This document shows, piece by piece, positions 8,709 to 19,792 of a DNA stretch of 64,000 nucleotides; within the stretch, counting starts at the first letter, position 1; every line of letters begins with the position of its first letter. Location of the stretch: assembly GCF_002002905.1 (NCBI RefSeq), contig NZ_CP019509.1:3572001-3636000 (forward strand), written 5' to 3'. The DNA comes from Aquaspirillum sp. LM1. Its GTDB lineage: Bacteria; Pseudomonadota; Gammaproteobacteria; Burkholderiales; Aquaspirillaceae. The notes below the pieces were generated by a model. That model ran no database searches, was not told the origin of the DNA, and worked only from the letters and a program-made list of their open reading frames with translations. Both the position numbers and the translations under genes were made by a program.

Positions 8709-10736
8709 TTACGGTGCCGTTGTGCTCGCCTCGGGTTGCTGCCGCAGCTGCGTCATGATGGCATTGACCACCGGGATGGCCCCGGCATCGGATAAATGGT
8801 CGTCGTCAAAGTACAGCGGCAGGCCATGCAGTTGCGCGGCGCAACGCCCCTTGACCGCCGTGTCGCACAGCAGACTGGCCGGCTTGATCCGAATCAGCCG
8901 CGGATGCGCGCCGATCCGGTCGAGTGCGGCGTAGGTGTGCTGGTTGCGCTGGATAAAGCTGGCCAGGCTGGTTGAGGCGCTGTCGACAGACAGCTTGCCG
9001 TCGCGCAAATACAGGCGGGCCAGCCGGTTGGGCACATCCCAGCCCATTTCCGGAATCGGATACACCAGAATCACTGTTTTACCCTGGCGGAGCAGCCGCT
9101 GCACCGAATCGGCATAATCCTGCGCCAAGGCAGCCTGATACCCCAGTGTGGCAGTTTGGGCACTGTGCAGGCTGAACGAGGCACCTGGTTCCTGGCCGCC
9201 TTCGCCGTTGTTGCTGCGTTGCTGTTCCATGGCCAGCGTCCAGCGCGCGGCCAGAATCACCGTGGGTGGCAAGGCATTCAGGGTGGCTGGATCAAAGAAT
9301 GCCTGGCGCAAGGCCTGGCAGGTCTGGCTGGTTTCATCGCGTTCAGTGGATTGGCTGGCCATCACCGGAATGCAGCTTCTGAAGGTGTAATCCAGGCCGT
9401 GGATGCCCTGTGCGCGAGCTTGCTGATGCAGCACATCCACCAGCGTGCCGGCGTGGCTGTCGCCAAACAGCACAAACGAGGCGGTTTGGCGGGTATCGCC
9501 CAGTTCGCAGGCGTGGGCAAAGCTGCGGTCACGGCTGAGCCGGGCCCAGCAGGCTTCGCGTTTTTGTGACTGGGTTTTGCTGTGGTCAATCGCCTTGACC
9601 GTGGCGTCAAATTTCCAGGCAAAGCCCTGGCTGAGTTGCCCGGCCAGCCCCAGCAGGAAGAATCCTGAGCACCCCACCAGGCTGCCGATAAAAATATGGC
9701 GGCGGCTGACGCCGTTTTTATGCCGGAACGGGCGTTCCACGTAGCGCCAGCTTAGCCAGGCCAGACCAAGAATCAGAAGCAGCAGGGCGGCCATGACCTC
9801 CGGACGGGGCTGTGTCATCAGATAGTAGCGGGCAAAGGCCAGCACTGGCTGGTGCCAGAGGTAGGCGCTGTAGCTGATCAGGCCGATACCCACCAGCAAG
9901 GGCGTGGCCAGCAGCTTGCCGACCCAGGTGCCCGGCTGGGCGCAGGCAATCATCAGCACCGCGCCCAGCGTGGGCAGTAGCGCGTACACGCCAGGAAACG
10001 GCGTGTGCTGATCAAAGCGCAGCACGGCATAGGTCACCATGGCCAGCCCCAACAGGCTGCCGGCCTGATTCAGTGCGGTGGCATGCGGGATACGGGTGGC
10101 CGGGCGGCTGTGGTAATAGGCCAGCAAGGCACCGGCCAGCAGTTCCCAGCCTCGGGTGGGCAGCAGATAAAACGCCAGCGAGGGCTGGTGTAGGGCTGCC
10201 CATTGCGCCAGCGCCAAGCTCAGCGCCGCACCGGCCCAGAGCACATGCGGCGTCCAGTGTGGCCGCCAGCGTGCCAGACCCAGCAGCAGCAGGGGAAAAA
10301 CCATGTAGTACTGTTCTTCTACTCCCAGACTCCAGGTGTGCAGCAGCGGCTTGAGTTCCGAACTGGTATCAAAATAGCCGCTCTCACGCCAGAACAGGAT
10401 ATTCGACAGCGAAATGGCGGCGGCGGCCAGGCTGCGGGCAAAGGCTTTCAGGTCGCTGGGCAGCAGCCAGGCCCAGGCAAACGGCAGGCAGGCCAGCAGC
10501 ACCACAAACAGCGCGGGTAAAATCCGCCGGGCCCGGCGTTCGTAAAACCCGGTCAGGGTGAATGTGCCGTTGGCCTGTTCGTTGATCAGAATGCCGGTAA
10601 TCAGATAGCCACTGATTACAAAAAACACATCCACACCCACAAAGCCGCCGCTAAACCCGCTAAAGCCGGCGTGGAACAACATCACGGGAAGCACCGCGAG
10701 GGCGCGCAGGCCGTCAATTTCGCGTCGATAAATCAT
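8709..10736 (-). CDS. OafA/YrhL-type membrane acyltransferase with C-terminal SGNH domain
   Basis: A 675-residue protein. The N-terminal acyltransferase-3 domain (about 1-370, roughly ten membrane helices) opens with EIDGLRALAVLPVMLFHAGF and GVDVFFVISGYLITGIL, and includes FYERRARRILPALF and LLHTWSLGVEEQYY. The C-terminal half is a periplasmic SGNH domain with the nucleophile block VLFGDSHAGTL and the late DxxH motif DDDHLSDAGA. Such fusions O-acetylate surface polysaccharide, LPS or peptidoglycan. The exact target is unknown. The gene stands alone. Confidence 0.9.
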   Translation of the reverse strand: MIYRREIDGLRALAVLPVMLFHAGFSGFSGGFVGVDVFFVISGYLITGILINEQANGTFTLTGFYERRARRILPALFVVLLACLPFAWAWLLPSDLKAFARSLAAAAISLSNILFWRESGYFDTSSELKPLLHTWSLGVEEQYYMVFPLLLLGLARWRPHWTPHVLWAGAALSLALAQWAALHQPSLAFYLLPTRGWELLAGALLAYYHSRPATRIPHATALNQAGSLLGLAMVTYAVLRFDQHTPFPGVYALLPTLGAVLMIACAQPGTWVGKLLATPLLVGIGLISYSAYLWHQPVLAFARYYLMTQPRPEVMAALLLLILGLAWLSWRYVERPFRHKNGVSRRHIFIGSLVGCSGFFLLGLAGQLSQGFAWKFDATVKAIDHSKTQSQKREACWARLSRDRSFAHACELGDTRQTASFVLFGDSHAGTLVDVLHQQARAQGIHGLDYTFRSCIPVMASQSTERDETSQTCQALRQAFFDPATLNALPPTVILAARWTLAMEQQRSNNGEGGQEPGASFSLHSAQTATLGYQAALAQDYADSVQRLLRQGKTVILVYPIPEMGWDVPNRLARLYLRDGKLSVDSASTSLASFIQRNQHTYAALDRIGAHPRLIRIKPASLLCDTAVKGRCAAQLHGLPLYFDDDHLSDAGAIPVVNAIMTQLRQQPEASTTAP

Positions 10737-10802
10737 GGTCGTTGCTCGGAGAGTGAATCAGTGGCGGGCGCATGGGGCGGGTCGCTCTGACAGACTGACA
10801 AC

Positions 10803-10853
10803 ATGACGCCACCTTGACCTGCAAATTCTGGCTGCGGGTCAAGGTGGCGTCAT
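10803..10853. terminator. 17-bp hairpin downstream of secA
   Basis: The arms ATGACGCCACCTTGACC (10803-10819) and their exact complement (10837-10853) form a perfect 17-bp stem with a 17-base loop. It lies 50 bases beyond the secA stop and about 65 bases upstream of the acyltransferase start. There is no clear T-run, so it is either a weak terminator or an mRNA 3'-end stabiliser. Confidence 0.55.
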
Positions 10854-10902
10854 CGGGGTTGGGAACGGCCTGTTGAGGTGCTCCCGGTGTGCTGGCCAGG
10901 GC

Positions 10903-13650
10903 TTACCCCAGCTTGCCGTGGCACTGCTTGTACTTCTTGCCCGACCCGCAGGGGCATGGGTCGTTGCGGCCCACGCGCAGGCCCTGGGCGGCCAGCGCTT
11001 CTGGTGCAAACGGGTTGCTGTCGTCGTCGCTGCCGAGTTCTGCCGCGCTGTCGCTGTCGGCCAGCGCCGGGTTGAACTCGGCGTGCTGGAACTGCATCGG
11101 GCGCTGGCGCTGCTCTTCGGCTTCCATGGCCGCCACTTCTTCGGCGCTCTGGATGCGCACGGTAAACAGCAGCTGGGCCACGTCGCGCTTGACGCTGTCG
11201 AGCATATTGGAAAACAGCTCGAACGCCTCGCGCTTGTATTCCTGCTTGGGGTTTTTCTGCGCATAGCCGCGCAGGTGGATGCCCTGGCGCAGGTGGTCCA
11301 GCGCGGCCAGATGTTCGCGCCAGTGCTGGTCCAGGTGTTGCAGCAGCACGGCGTGTTCAAACTGGCGCATGGTGGCTTCGCCGGCCATGTCTACCTTGGC
11401 CTGATAATGGGCTTCGCCCAGCGCAATCAGCTGGTCGCGGAACACCGCCACATCGGCTTCCGGTGCGGCTTTCATCCAGTCGCCCACTGGCGCTTGCAGC
11501 TGGTACTCGGCTTCCAGGGCTTTTTCCAGCCCGGCCACGTCCCATTGTTCTTCCAGCGATTCTGGCGGCAGATACAGGTCGAACAGCGCACCCAGCGCGC
11601 TGGTGCGCATATTGCTGACCATCTCCGACACATCCTGAGATTCCAGGATGTCATTGCGCTGCTGGTAGATCACCTTGCGCTGATCGTTGGCCACGTCGTC
11701 GTATTCCAGCAATTGCTTGCGGATGTCGAAGTTGCGGCCTTCCACCTTGCGCTGGGCGTTTTCGATGGCGCGGGTCACCCAGGTATGCTCGATGGCCTCG
11801 CCTTCCGGCATTTTCAGCCGTTCCATGATCGCCGACACCCGCTCCGAGGCAAAAATGCGCAGCAGCGGATCTTCCAGGCTCAGATAAAAGCGGCTGGAGC
11901 CCGGGTCGCCCTGGCGGCCAGAACGACCACGCAGCTGGTTGTCGATACGGCGTGATTCGTGGCGTTCGGTGCCGATGATGTGCAGGCCACCGGCGGCCAG
12001 CACCGCGTCGTGGCGCTGCTGCCATTCGGTTTTCAGCGCCGCTACCTTGGCGTCGCGCGCGCTGTCGCTCAGGCTGTCGTCAGCGGCAATCGCTTTCAGG
12101 TCGCTGGCAATGCTGCCGCCCAGCACGATGTCGGTGCCGCGACCGGCCATATTGGTGGCAATGGTGATGGCCCCGGCACGACCGGCCTGGGCAACGATGT
12201 CGGCTTCGCGGGCGTGCTGCTTGGCGTTGAGCACTTCGTGCGGCAGTTTTTCCTGCTTGAGGAAATTGGACAGCAGTTCCGAGCTTTCAATCGAGGTGGT
12301 GCCCACCAGCACCGGCTGGCCGCGCTGCTGGCAGTCGCGGATGTCGGCCACGATGGCCTGGTATTTTTCCGGGTTGGTGCGATACACCAGGTCCAGATTG
12401 TCTTTGCGGATCATCGGCTGGTTGGTGGGAATCACCACGGTTTCCAGGCCGTAAATCTGCTGGAATTCGTACGCCTCGGTGTCGGCGGTGCCGGTCATCC
12501 CCGACAGCTTTTGATACAGGCGGAAATAGTTCTGGAAGGTGATCGACGCCAGCGTCTGGTTTTCCCGGTTGACCGTCACCCCTTCCTTGGCTTCCACCGC
12601 CTGATGCAGGCCTTCGCTCCAGCGCCGCCCGGCCATCAGCCGGCCAGTGAATTCATCGACAATCACCACTTCATCATCCTGCACCACATAGTGCTGGTCG
12701 CGGTGGTACAGCGCATGCGCGCGCAGCGCCGCCATCAGGTGGTGCATCAGGGTGATGTTGGTGGCGGAATACAGGCTGTCGCCCTCGGCCAGCAGACCCA
12801 GCTGGGTGAGGATGGTTTCGGCGTGTTCATGGCCGGCTTCGGACAGCATCACCGAATGGGCTTTTTCATCCACCCAGTAATCGCCCTGGCCTTCTTCTTC
12901 GGTCTGGCGCACCAGCAGCGCCGGTACGGCGTTCATCCGCTGGTACATGTCGATATTGTCGTCTGCCGGCCCGGAAATCAGCAGCGGGGTGCGTGCCTCG
13001 TCAATCAGGATCGAGTCCACTTCATCGACCACGGCAAAGGCCAGCTTGCGCTGCACCTTCTCAGCCAGGCTGAACACCATATTGTCGCGCAGGTAATCAA
13101 AGCCGAATTCGTTATTGGTGCCGTAGGTAATGTCCGAGGCGTAGGCCGCCTGCTTGGTTTCGTGCGACATCTGCGACAGGTTCACCCCCACGCTCAGGCC
13201 GAGAAACTCATACAGGGGTGCCATCAGCCCGGCGTCGCGGCTAGCCAGGTAGTCGTTGACGGTGACGATATGCACGCCCTGGCCAGACAGCGAATTCAGA
13301 TAGGCCGGCAGGGTGGCCACCAGGGTTTTGCCTTCCCCCGTGCGCATTTCGGCAATCCTGCCGTCGTTCAGCACCATGCCGCCAATCAGCTGCACATCAA
13401 AATGGCGCATGCCCAGCGCGCGGCGGCTGGCTTCGCGGCACACGGCAAAGGCTTCGGGCAGCAGCTGGTCCAGGGTTTCGCCCTGGGTGAAGCGCTGGCG
13501 GAACTCAACGGTTTTTGCGCCCAGCGCTTCATCACTCAGCCCGGTTACGCTGCTTTCCAGCGCATTGATGCGTGCCACGGTTTGCCGATATTGCTTGACC
13601 AGCCGGTCATTGCGGCTGCCGAACATTTTTTTGAGCAGGGTCGAGATCAT
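10903..13650 (-). CDS. secA: Preprotein translocase ATPase SecA
   Basis: A 915-residue motor of the Sec system that drives unfolded preproteins through SecYEG. Walker [13 protein letters not shown] is at about 102-113 and the DEAD-type [21 protein letters not shown] block is present. The second ATPase domain has [10 protein letters not shown] and [13 protein letters not shown]. The C-terminal SEC-C zinc motif is [17 protein letters not shown]. The start at 13650 ([15 protein letters not shown]) is chosen because it is the conserved SecA N-terminus; an upstream in-frame extension of 48 residues is not. It is divergent from the DUF721 gene. Confidence 0.97.
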   Translation of the reverse strand: MISTLLKKMFGSRNDRLVKQYRQTVARINALESSVTGLSDEALGAKTVEFRQRFTQGETLDQLLPEAFAVCREASRRALGMRHFDVQLIGGMVLNDGRIAEMRTGEGKTLVATLPAYLNSLSGQGVHIVTVNDYLASRDAGLMAPLYEFLGLSVGVNLSQMSHETKQAAYASDITYGTNNEFGFDYLRDNMVFSLAEKVQRKLAFAVVDEVDSILIDEARTPLLISGPADDNIDMYQRMNAVPALLVRQTEEEGQGDYWVDEKAHSVMLSEAGHEHAETILTQLGLLAEGDSLYSATNITLMHHLMAALRAHALYHRDQHYVVQDDEVVIVDEFTGRLMAGRRWSEGLHQAVEAKEGVTVNRENQTLASITFQNYFRLYQKLSGMTGTADTEAYEFQQIYGLETVVIPTNQPMIRKDNLDLVYRTNPEKYQAIVADIRDCQQRGQPVLVGTTSIESSELLSNFLKQEKLPHEVLNAKQHAREADIVAQAGRAGAITIATNMAGRGTDIVLGGSIASDLKAIAADDSLSDSARDAKVAALKTEWQQRHDAVLAAGGLHIIGTERHESRRIDNQLRGRSGRQGDPGSSRFYLSLEDPLLRIFASERVSAIMERLKMPEGEAIEHTWVTRAIENAQRKVEGRNFDIRKQLLEYDDVANDQRKVIYQQRNDILESQDVSEMVSNMRTSALGALFDLYLPPESLEEQWDVAGLEKALEAEYQLQAPVGDWMKAAPEADVAVFRDQLIALGEAHYQAKVDMAGEATMRQFEHAVLLQHLDQHWREHLAALDHLRQGIHLRGYAQKNPKQEYKREAFELFSNMLDSVKRDVAQLLFTVRIQSAEEVAAMEAEEQRQRPMQFQHAEFNPALADSDSAAELGSDDDSNPFAPEALAAQGLRVGRNDPCPCGSGKKYKQCHGKLG

Positions 13651-13864
13651 GAAGGGCTTTCGGCCAGATGCCGGTAGAAAAATAGTCAAAATTTTAGCAC
13701 AGCCGGGTGGGCTGTGCCGGATCGTGGATGGGCGGTGGTGCCTGGTCTGGCCACGCTGCGCATAGCGGGTGATCCGGTCGAGCGGCTGCGCCACTGCCCG
13801 CTTCCGGCGGGTGGGGCAGCGTCATGCTAAAATCGACCCACCTGCCGCCCTTTTCAAGCCCCCC

Positions 13865-14287
13865 ATGAGTGCCGATCCGCTCACCGACATCGCCAACCGT
13901 GATACCCGCCTCAAGCGGCTGTTTGCCGTGGTCCGGCAAAACCAGCGTGCCGCCGCCGTGCTGAATGCCAGCTTGCCGCCAGGGCTGGCCGGCCAGTTTC
14001 GGGTGGTGCGCATCGAGCAGGGCGAGGTGCTGGTGTTTGCCCGCAATGGCGGCGTGGCCACCAAGTTGCGGCTGATGTCGGGACAGATGGTGGATACCCT
14101 GCGCCTGCGTGGGCTGGACGTGGCCAGCCTGAAGGTGAAGGTGCATGTGGACACCCCGGAGCCAGTGCGCCCGCCCAAGCGTCTGGCGCTGAGCGACAAC
14201 GCCCGCGCGGCGCTGCAGCGCGCGGCTGCCGGAATTGCCAGCCCGACGCTGCGGGCGGCGATGGAACGGCTGGCGGGCGGCGACTGA
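13865..14287 (+). CDS. DUF721 protein, DciA-type helicase-loader family
   Basis: A 140-residue protein with a DUF721 core (about 15-95), including VLNASLPPGLAGQFRVVRIEQGEVLVFARNGGVATKLRLMSGQMVDTLR. DUF721 includes DciA, the ancestral loader of the replicative helicase in bacteria that lack DnaC, and such genes often lie beside secA as here. The start at 13865 removes a 32-residue extension without family similarity. Assignment to true DciA is by family and neighbourhood, not by experiment. Confidence 0.75.
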   Translation: MSADPLTDIANRDTRLKRLFAVVRQNQRAAAVLNASLPPGLAGQFRVVRIEQGEVLVFARNGGVATKLRLMSGQMVDTLRLRGLDVASLKVKVHVDTPEPVRPPKRLALSDNARAALQRAAAGIASPTLRAAMERLAGGD

Positions 14288-14322
14288 TTCAACCCGTCAG
14301 GCAGGCCATCAGAGGCAGTGCA

Positions 14323-16335
14323 TCAGGTTTTAAACCGCCCCACCAGGTTTTCCAGCTGTGCCACCCGCGCCTGCAGTTCCGCCGTGGCCAGCGAGGTGCG
14401 GCGGATTTCTTCGTCGGTGTGGCGGGTCATGTCGTGAATGTCGGTGATATGGCTGGCAACCGTTTGGCTGGCCTGGCTGTGTTCCTGGGTGGCCTCGGCA
14501 ATGCTGGTGGCGCTGCCCAGCAGGCTGCCCATGCTGTGCTGAATGCCGCTGATGGCCTGGGCGGTGTGGTCGGCCTGAGCCACGCCGTGCTGCATGCAGT
14601 CCAGCGTGGCGTGCATGTTCTGGCTGGCGCTGCCCATTTCGCGCTGAATGGCGGTGATCATGCCGGCAATTTCCTGCGTGGCTTTGGCGGTGCGTTCGGC
14701 CAGCTTGCGCACTTCGTCGGCCACCACGGCAAAGCCACGGCCTTGCTCGCCAGCGCGGGCGGCTTCGATGGCGGCGTTCAGCGCCAGCAGATTGGTCTGT
14801 TCGGCAATATCGTTGATCACCGCAATAATGCTGCCAATCTGGCTGGAACGTGTGCCTAAGGTGTTCAGCGTGCCGGCCAGATGCTGCACCGATTCCGCCG
14901 CGCGCTGAATCGCCTGGGCGGTGGCTTCTACTCCGCCGGCCAGCTCGCCCGACAGGCTGCCGGTGCGCTGCGCTTCATCGCGGCCAGCCTGTGCGCCGTG
15001 GGCAATCTGTACCATGCTGGCGGTGACTTCCTGCACCGTGTCGGCGGCAATTTGCGCGGCCAGCGCCTGCTGTTCCGAGGTTTGCGCCACGCTGGCGGTG
15101 CTGTCTACCAGATGCAGCAGGTGCTGATCCAATTCATGGCTGTGTTGCTTCACTTCGGCAAACATCTCACGCAAACAGTCGACAAAACGGTTGAACGCCG
15201 CCGACATCTGGCTGATTTCATCGTGGCCATCCACCGGCAGGCGGCGGGTCAGGTCGCCCTGGCCTTGCGCCAGCGCATCCATGGCACGCGCCATGCGGCT
15301 GAGCGGGCGCAGGGTGGTGCGCACAATCCAGCTGGTCAGCGCCAGCATGCAGACAAACCCGGCGGCGCTAATCAGCAGGGTATTGCGCACTACCGCCTGG
15401 GCGTCGGCCACCAGTTCTGCCGGGTCCACCGACACCGCCACCGCCCACGGTGCCACGCCATCACCCAGCGCAATCGGTGCCAGCACCATCCAGCGGCCAT
15501 CGTTGCCCTGCCAGCGCCAGGCTTCGCCCTTGCCCAGCGCCTGACGGGCGGCGTCTGGCAGATCGGTCTGCGCCGACTGGCCAAGCTTGCCGGCTTGCGG
15601 GTGCGCCAGCCAGCGCCCCTGGCTGGATAGCAAGGCCAGATAGCCGCTGTCGTACAGTTTTACCGCCGCCAGGTCGGCCTGGATGCGGCTGAGGTCCAGC
15701 GTCACCCCCACCGCCCCCAGAAACTGCCCCCCCAGCATCACCGGTGTGGCAGCGCTGATTACCTTGAGCGTCTGACCATCAGCCTGGGCCTGCGTGTAGG
15801 GCTCGCTCAATACCGATTCCTGCCGCGCCTGCACCGTCTGGTATGGCCCGGTGGCATTGCTGTCGGCGTAGTCGCGCATGGCGGTGCTGGCCACTTCACT
15901 GCCACTGCGGTACCAGTGCGGCACAAAGCGCCCGCTGGCGTCGTGCATCGGCTGGTTTTTCCATTGGCTGTCGCGTCCTTCCAGTGCGTTGGTTTCCCAG
16001 ACTGACCAAATGCCCTGAAACGCGGTGCGTTGTTCCAGGGTGTTGAGCAGCAGCCGCGCCAGCATGTCGCGGTCACTGATCTGGCTGCGCTTGAGTGACT
16101 CGTAGGTGGTGGCCAGTTCACGCGAGGTGTCCAGCGCGGCGCGCAGGCGTTCTTCCACCCAGCGAGCCTTCAATTCAGCCTGCAGTTCGGCTTCGCGCAG
16201 GCCCTGACTGCGCGCCTGGCGGATATGCTCAAACGCGCCATAACCGACTATCAGGGTAAAGCCGAGCAGCGACAGCAAGGTCACCATCAGCGAAATTTTC
16301 AGGGCCACACTCAATGTGCGGGGGCGGATGGGCAT
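14323..16335 (-). CDS. Methyl-accepting chemotaxis protein with Cache sensor
   Basis: A 670-residue chemoreceptor. TM1 is at about 12-32, followed by a periplasmic double-Cache domain with the [15 protein letters not shown] and [23 protein letters not shown] motifs. TM2 is at about 315-337, then HAMP ([29 protein letters not shown]) and a signalling domain with the hairpin [20 protein letters not shown]. No CheB/CheR pentapeptide is seen at the C-terminus. The ligand is unknown. Double-Cache receptors often bind amino or organic acids. It stands alone; the 307 bases upstream hold the tetR control region. Confidence 0.92.
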   Translation of the reverse strand: MPIRPRTLSVALKISLMVTLLSLLGFTLIVGYGAFEHIRQARSQGLREAELQAELKARWVEERLRAALDTSRELATTYESLKRSQISDRDMLARLLLNTLEQRTAFQGIWSVWETNALEGRDSQWKNQPMHDASGRFVPHWYRSGSEVASTAMRDYADSNATGPYQTVQARQESVLSEPYTQAQADGQTLKVISAATPVMLGGQFLGAVGVTLDLSRIQADLAAVKLYDSGYLALLSSQGRWLAHPQAGKLGQSAQTDLPDAARQALGKGEAWRWQGNDGRWMVLAPIALGDGVAPWAVAVSVDPAELVADAQAVVRNTLLISAAGFVCMLALTSWIVRTTLRPLSRMARAMDALAQGQGDLTRRLPVDGHDEISQMSAAFNRFVDCLREMFAEVKQHSHELDQHLLHLVDSTASVAQTSEQQALAAQIAADTVQEVTASMVQIAHGAQAGRDEAQRTGSLSGELAGGVEATAQAIQRAAESVQHLAGTLNTLGTRSSQIGSIIAVINDIAEQTNLLALNAAIEAARAGEQGRGFAVVADEVRKLAERTAKATQEIAGMITAIQREMGSASQNMHATLDCMQHGVAQADHTAQAISGIQHSMGSLLGSATSIAEATQEHSQASQTVASHITDIHDMTRHTDEEIRRTSLATAELQARVAQLENLVGRFKT

Positions 16336-16593
16336 GGCAACACTCCGGTCAGCAGGGCAGACCAGAGTTCAGCAGAAACGGTGCCAGTGTATCTTGGTAG
16401 AAAAAACTATATAAAGTTTTGATTTATAATAATTTTATTGTATGACTGATTGGCGCGCGTCCGAAATTCCGACGATTGCCGCCGGAGGTGTCCGGTTTGC
16501 CGAACGCCTGAGCGCGCACTGGATCCGCGCATGTGGTGCACGGGTGCGGCTTTGGTCTATGCAGGAAAAATAAGCCGTGCTTGAGCTTTATTT

Positions 16594-16625
16594 CTATACG
16601 ACGTATTATTTTATTCATCGTATAG
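16594..16625. promoter_or_regulatory. Probable TetR operator
   Basis: A perfect 8-bp inverted repeat CTATACGA (16594-16601) and TCGTATAG (16618-16625) has a 16-base AT-rich spacer. It ends 17 bases before the TetR start, where autoregulatory operators usually lie. The rest of 16336-16642 is AT-rich and shows no gene. Confidence 0.6.
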
Positions 16626-16642
16626 AGATTTGTGAGCCATCC

Positions 16643-17257
16643 ATGACGGTTTCTCCCCCCGCCGAACCAGGCCGCCGCGAACGCAAGCGCCTGCAACAGC
16701 TCGACCACCTGGCCGACACCGCCTGGGCGCTATTCGAAGCCGAAGGCTACGAGGCCGTCACCATGGAGCGCATCGCCGCCGAGGCCGACGTGGCCAAGGC
16801 CACGCTGTACAAGCACTTTCCGGTGAAAGAAGCCCTGCTGCGCCACCGCTTTCACCGCGACCTGCGCCAGTCGGTGGCCAGCTTGGGCGATGTGATTGCT
16901 GCCGAACCCGCCGGCACGGCCCGGCTGCGCAAGTTCTTTGCCCTGAGCGCGGCGTGGTCGGAACAGCACCGCGCCTATTTGCTGCCCTATGTGCAATACC
17001 GGCTGGCCGAGCGACGTTGTCCGGAGGATGACAGCCAGCGCAGCGGGTTGGAGCGCATTTTTACCGCGCTGATTGCCGAAGGCCAGGCCGCCGGCCAGTT
17101 TCGCACCGACATTGGCGCGCCAGCGCTGACGGTGTACCTGGAGTTTCTCTATCTGGCCGCGCTGCTGCGCTGGCTGACCGGCCAGGCCCCCGCGCTACAG
17201 GCCGAATTTGACACCATGCTGACGCTGTTTCTGGGCGGGCTGGAGGTGCGCGCATGA
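16643..17257 (+). CDS. TetR/AcrR-family repressor
   Basis: A 204-residue regulator. The N-terminal helix-turn-helix is ALFEAEGYEAVTMERIAAEADVAKATLYKHFPVKEALL (about 31-68), the canonical TetR pattern. The C-terminal ligand domain is divergent. The start at 16643 is chosen because the upstream extension is AT-rich and overlaps the operator-like palindrome. Its stop overlaps the start of the Rph-like gene by four bases (ATGA), so the two form one operon and the regulator probably controls that enzyme. Confidence 0.85.
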   Translation: MTVSPPAEPGRRERKRLQQLDHLADTAWALFEAEGYEAVTMERIAAEADVAKATLYKHFPVKEALLRHRFHRDLRQSVASLGDVIAAEPAGTARLRKFFALSAAWSEQHRAYLLPYVQYRLAERRCPEDDSQRSGLERIFTALIAEGQAAGQFRTDIGAPALTVYLEFLYLAALLRWLTGQAPALQAEFDTMLTLFLGGLEVRA

Positions 17258-19746
17258 ACGCCATATCGGATATATCCCATCGGGTGATCGACGACCACGC
17301 CGTGCTGGACACCCGCGCCGACGCGGTGGGCGGCAAAGCCTGGCAACTGGCGCAACTGCGCCGCTATGGCCTGCCGATGGCGGAGTTTATTGTCTTGCCC
17401 GCCGCTGCCACTGCGCCAGCGGATGAAGCCGAACACGCCTGGGCGGCGGTGCAGGCACGTGGCTGGGCCGAGGTGCCGCTGGCGGTGCGTTCGTCTGCCG
17501 TGGGTGAAGACGGCGCACACGCCTCGTTTGCCGGCATTCATCGCAGCTGCCTGAATGTCTGCGGCGCGGCGCAACTGGCCGAGGCGATTGCCGCCGTGCG
17601 CGCCTCTTTGGTGAGCGACAGCGCCCGCGCCTACCGCCAGCGGCTGGGCATTGCTGGCGAGGCGCGCATGGCGGTGATTGTCATGCCGCTGCTGCCAGCG
17701 GTGGCCGCTGGTATCGCCTTTACCTGCGACCCGCGTGATGGCCGCGAAGACCGTATGCTGATCCACGCCCACTGGGGGCTGGGTGAAGCCCTGGTGGGCG
17801 GCGAGGCCGACGGCGACGAATACCTGCTGGCCGAAGACCACACCGACAGCTGGCGCGTGCTCAACTGCCAGCTGGGCGGCAAGGCGCAGCAACGGCAATG
17901 CGCCGACGGTGGCGGCACCGAATTGCGCGCCACTCCCGCTGCGCAGACCACCCGGCAGGTGCTGAACACCACCCAGATTGAAACCCTGGCTGCGCTGTTG
18001 CGCGATGCCGCTTACGCGCTGGATTTTGTCACCCCGTTTTACGACCTGGAATGGCTATGGGATGGCGCGCACTTCTGGCTGACCCAGGCGCGACCGGTGA
18101 CCGGCCGCCCGCACTATACCTATCCGGCGCTGCACGCCCAGCCGGCGATCTGGACACGTGGCAACACTTGCGAGCTGCTGCCCGACCCGCTGGCGGCATT
18201 TGACTGGAATTTCTCCCGGCGTGGGGTCAACGCCCTGCTGGAACAAGGCGCGCGGCTGGCCGGCTACCCCTTGCAAGACGGCGTGCAGCGCGCCGGGCTG
18301 TTTCATGGCCGCTTGTACCTGGAAGCCAGCATCATGCAATGGGAGCTGTGGAACGCGGTGGACGTGCCGCCGGCATCAATGAACGTGATGATGGGCGGCC
18401 ATCAGCCAGAAATTACCGTGCCGGCGTCCACCTGGCGCGAACGCCTGCACCGTGGGCTGAACATGCTGCGTTATCTGCGTCGGGCCGGCGCGGTGCGTCA
18501 GCGCGGCGAGGCGGCCATTGTCCGCGTGCGCGCCATGGCCCAGCGCCTGCGCGCCGCGCCGCCGCCCACCGACTTTGCCCGCCTGCGCGCGGCAATGCAC
18601 GAGGCTGGCCAGGTGGCGCGTAGCGAATTCGACATGTTCTTCTTGCAGGGGTCTGGCGGCGGCAGCCTGTCGCTGTTGCGCGACACGCTGGAAAAAGCCT
18701 TTCCTGGCGAAGGGGATGCGTTGGGCGCGGCGCTGCTGGCTGGCGGTGAAGCCAGCGTGACCGTGCAGCAAAACTATGCGCTGCTGGCGCTGGCGCAACA
18801 GGCACGCCAGTCGGGCCGCGATTTAGCCCCGTTTCAGCAGGCGCTGGCGGATTTTCTCCAGGCCTATGGCCATCGCGGCCATTACGAAACCTATTTTCGC
18901 AGCGCCAGCTGGCGCGAACAGCCCGACAGCCTGCTGGCCCAGCTGGACAGCCTGGCCGACATCGACGCCGACACGCTGCGTCAGCGCCAGCAACACGCCG
19001 CTGCGCAAGCCTGGGTGCGCATCCGCCAGCATGCGCCGTGGCCTACCCGTCTGCTGCTGCGCTGGCTGGCCCGCGCCGCCAACCGTGAATGCAACCAGCG
19101 CGAAGCGGCGCGCAGCGCGCTGATCGACAACCTGGACGCGGTGCGCCATCTGGGTAACGGTGCCATCGCCCTGCTGCGCCAGCACGGCGTGCTGCGCGCC
19201 GACGAAGGCCGCGATGCGCTGCAACACCTGTTTCCATGGGAAATCGACAGCGCTTGCCAGGGTGGTTTGCTTGCTGCCGGCCTGCGTGCGCGCCTGCTGG
19301 ATCGCCAGGCACGCTTTGCCCGCTGGCAAGCGGAAACCGCACCGGATTATCTGCTGATCCAGCCCGATGGCCAGCGTGCGGCGGACGCGTTGCCCATCTC
19401 TCCAGTTCACGATAACGGCCAGGGCTGGCGCGGCGTGGCCACGGGTGCCGGGGTGGCACGTGGCCGCGTGCGCCGCATCCGCCACCCCGCCGAAGGCGTG
19501 GCGCTGCAAGCCGGCGAAATCCTGGTGGCCCCATCCACCGACCCCGGCTGGACGCCACTGTTTCTCAAGGCCGGCGGACTGGTGGTGGAAACCGGCGGTT
19601 ATCTGTCGCACGCCGCCATCGTCGCCCGCGAATTTGCCCTGCCGGCGGTGGTGAATCTGCCGGGGATTATGGAGGCGCTACAAGATGGGGAATGGGTGGA
19701 GGTGGATGGCGGGCGTGGGGTGGTGCGGCGGGTGGGGGAGGGGTGA
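17254..19746 (+). CDS. PEP-utilising phosphotransferase, Rph-like (rifampin phosphotransferase family)
   Basis: An 830-residue protein with the three-domain order of rifampin phosphotransferases and PEP synthases. The N-terminal ATP-grasp PPDK_N domain contains VGGKAWQLAQLRRYGLPMAEFIVLP and AVRSSAVGEDGAHASFAGIH. The middle region (about 330-690) has low similarity to known folds. The C-terminal mobile domain carries the phospho-carrier His at about 786 in GGYLSHAAIVAREF. Rph enzymes phosphorylate rifamycins. The actual substrate here is unknown, and a small-molecule role is inferred from the coupled TetR gene. Part of its 3' end is found again at 21755-21850. Confidence 0.75.
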   Translation: MNAISDISHRVIDDHAVLDTRADAVGGKAWQLAQLRRYGLPMAEFIVLPAAATAPADEAEHAWAAVQARGWAEVPLAVRSSAVGEDGAHASFAGIHRSCLNVCGAAQLAEAIAAVRASLVSDSARAYRQRLGIAGEARMAVIVMPLLPAVAAGIAFTCDPRDGREDRMLIHAHWGLGEALVGGEADGDEYLLAEDHTDSWRVLNCQLGGKAQQRQCADGGGTELRATPAAQTTRQVLNTTQIETLAALLRDAAYALDFVTPFYDLEWLWDGAHFWLTQARPVTGRPHYTYPALHAQPAIWTRGNTCELLPDPLAAFDWNFSRRGVNALLEQGARLAGYPLQDGVQRAGLFHGRLYLEASIMQWELWNAVDVPPASMNVMMGGHQPEITVPASTWRERLHRGLNMLRYLRRAGAVRQRGEAAIVRVRAMAQRLRAAPPPTDFARLRAAMHEAGQVARSEFDMFFLQGSGGGSLSLLRDTLEKAFPGEGDALGAALLAGGEASVTVQQNYALLALAQQARQSGRDLAPFQQALADFLQAYGHRGHYETYFRSASWREQPDSLLAQLDSLADIDADTLRQRQQHAAAQAWVRIRQHAPWPTRLLLRWLARAANRECNQREAARSALIDNLDAVRHLGNGAIALLRQHGVLRADEGRDALQHLFPWEIDSACQGGLLAAGLRARLLDRQARFARWQAETAPDYLLIQPDGQRAADALPISPVHDNGQGWRGVATGAGVARGRVRRIRHPAEGVALQAGEILVAPSTDPGWTPLFLKAGGLVVETGGYLSHAAIVAREFALPAVVNLPGIMEALQDGEWVEVDGGRGVVRRVGEG

Positions 19747-19759
19747 GATAGATGAAACG

Positions 19760-19782
19760 ACGGCGGACTAAACCTCCGCCGT
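19760..19782. terminator. Hairpin between convergent Rph-like and TOPRIM genes
   Basis: The 8-bp arms ACGGCGGA and TCCGCCGT are separated by a 7-base loop, in the 46-base gap between two convergent stops. No T-run follows, so it is only a probable bidirectional terminator. Confidence 0.45.
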
Positions 19783-19792
19783 GTATTGCGCT

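Noticed and set aside
11959-13677. A 572-codon frame antisense to secA
   Set aside because: secA is certain on the other strand; the antisense frame has no domain and no start signal.
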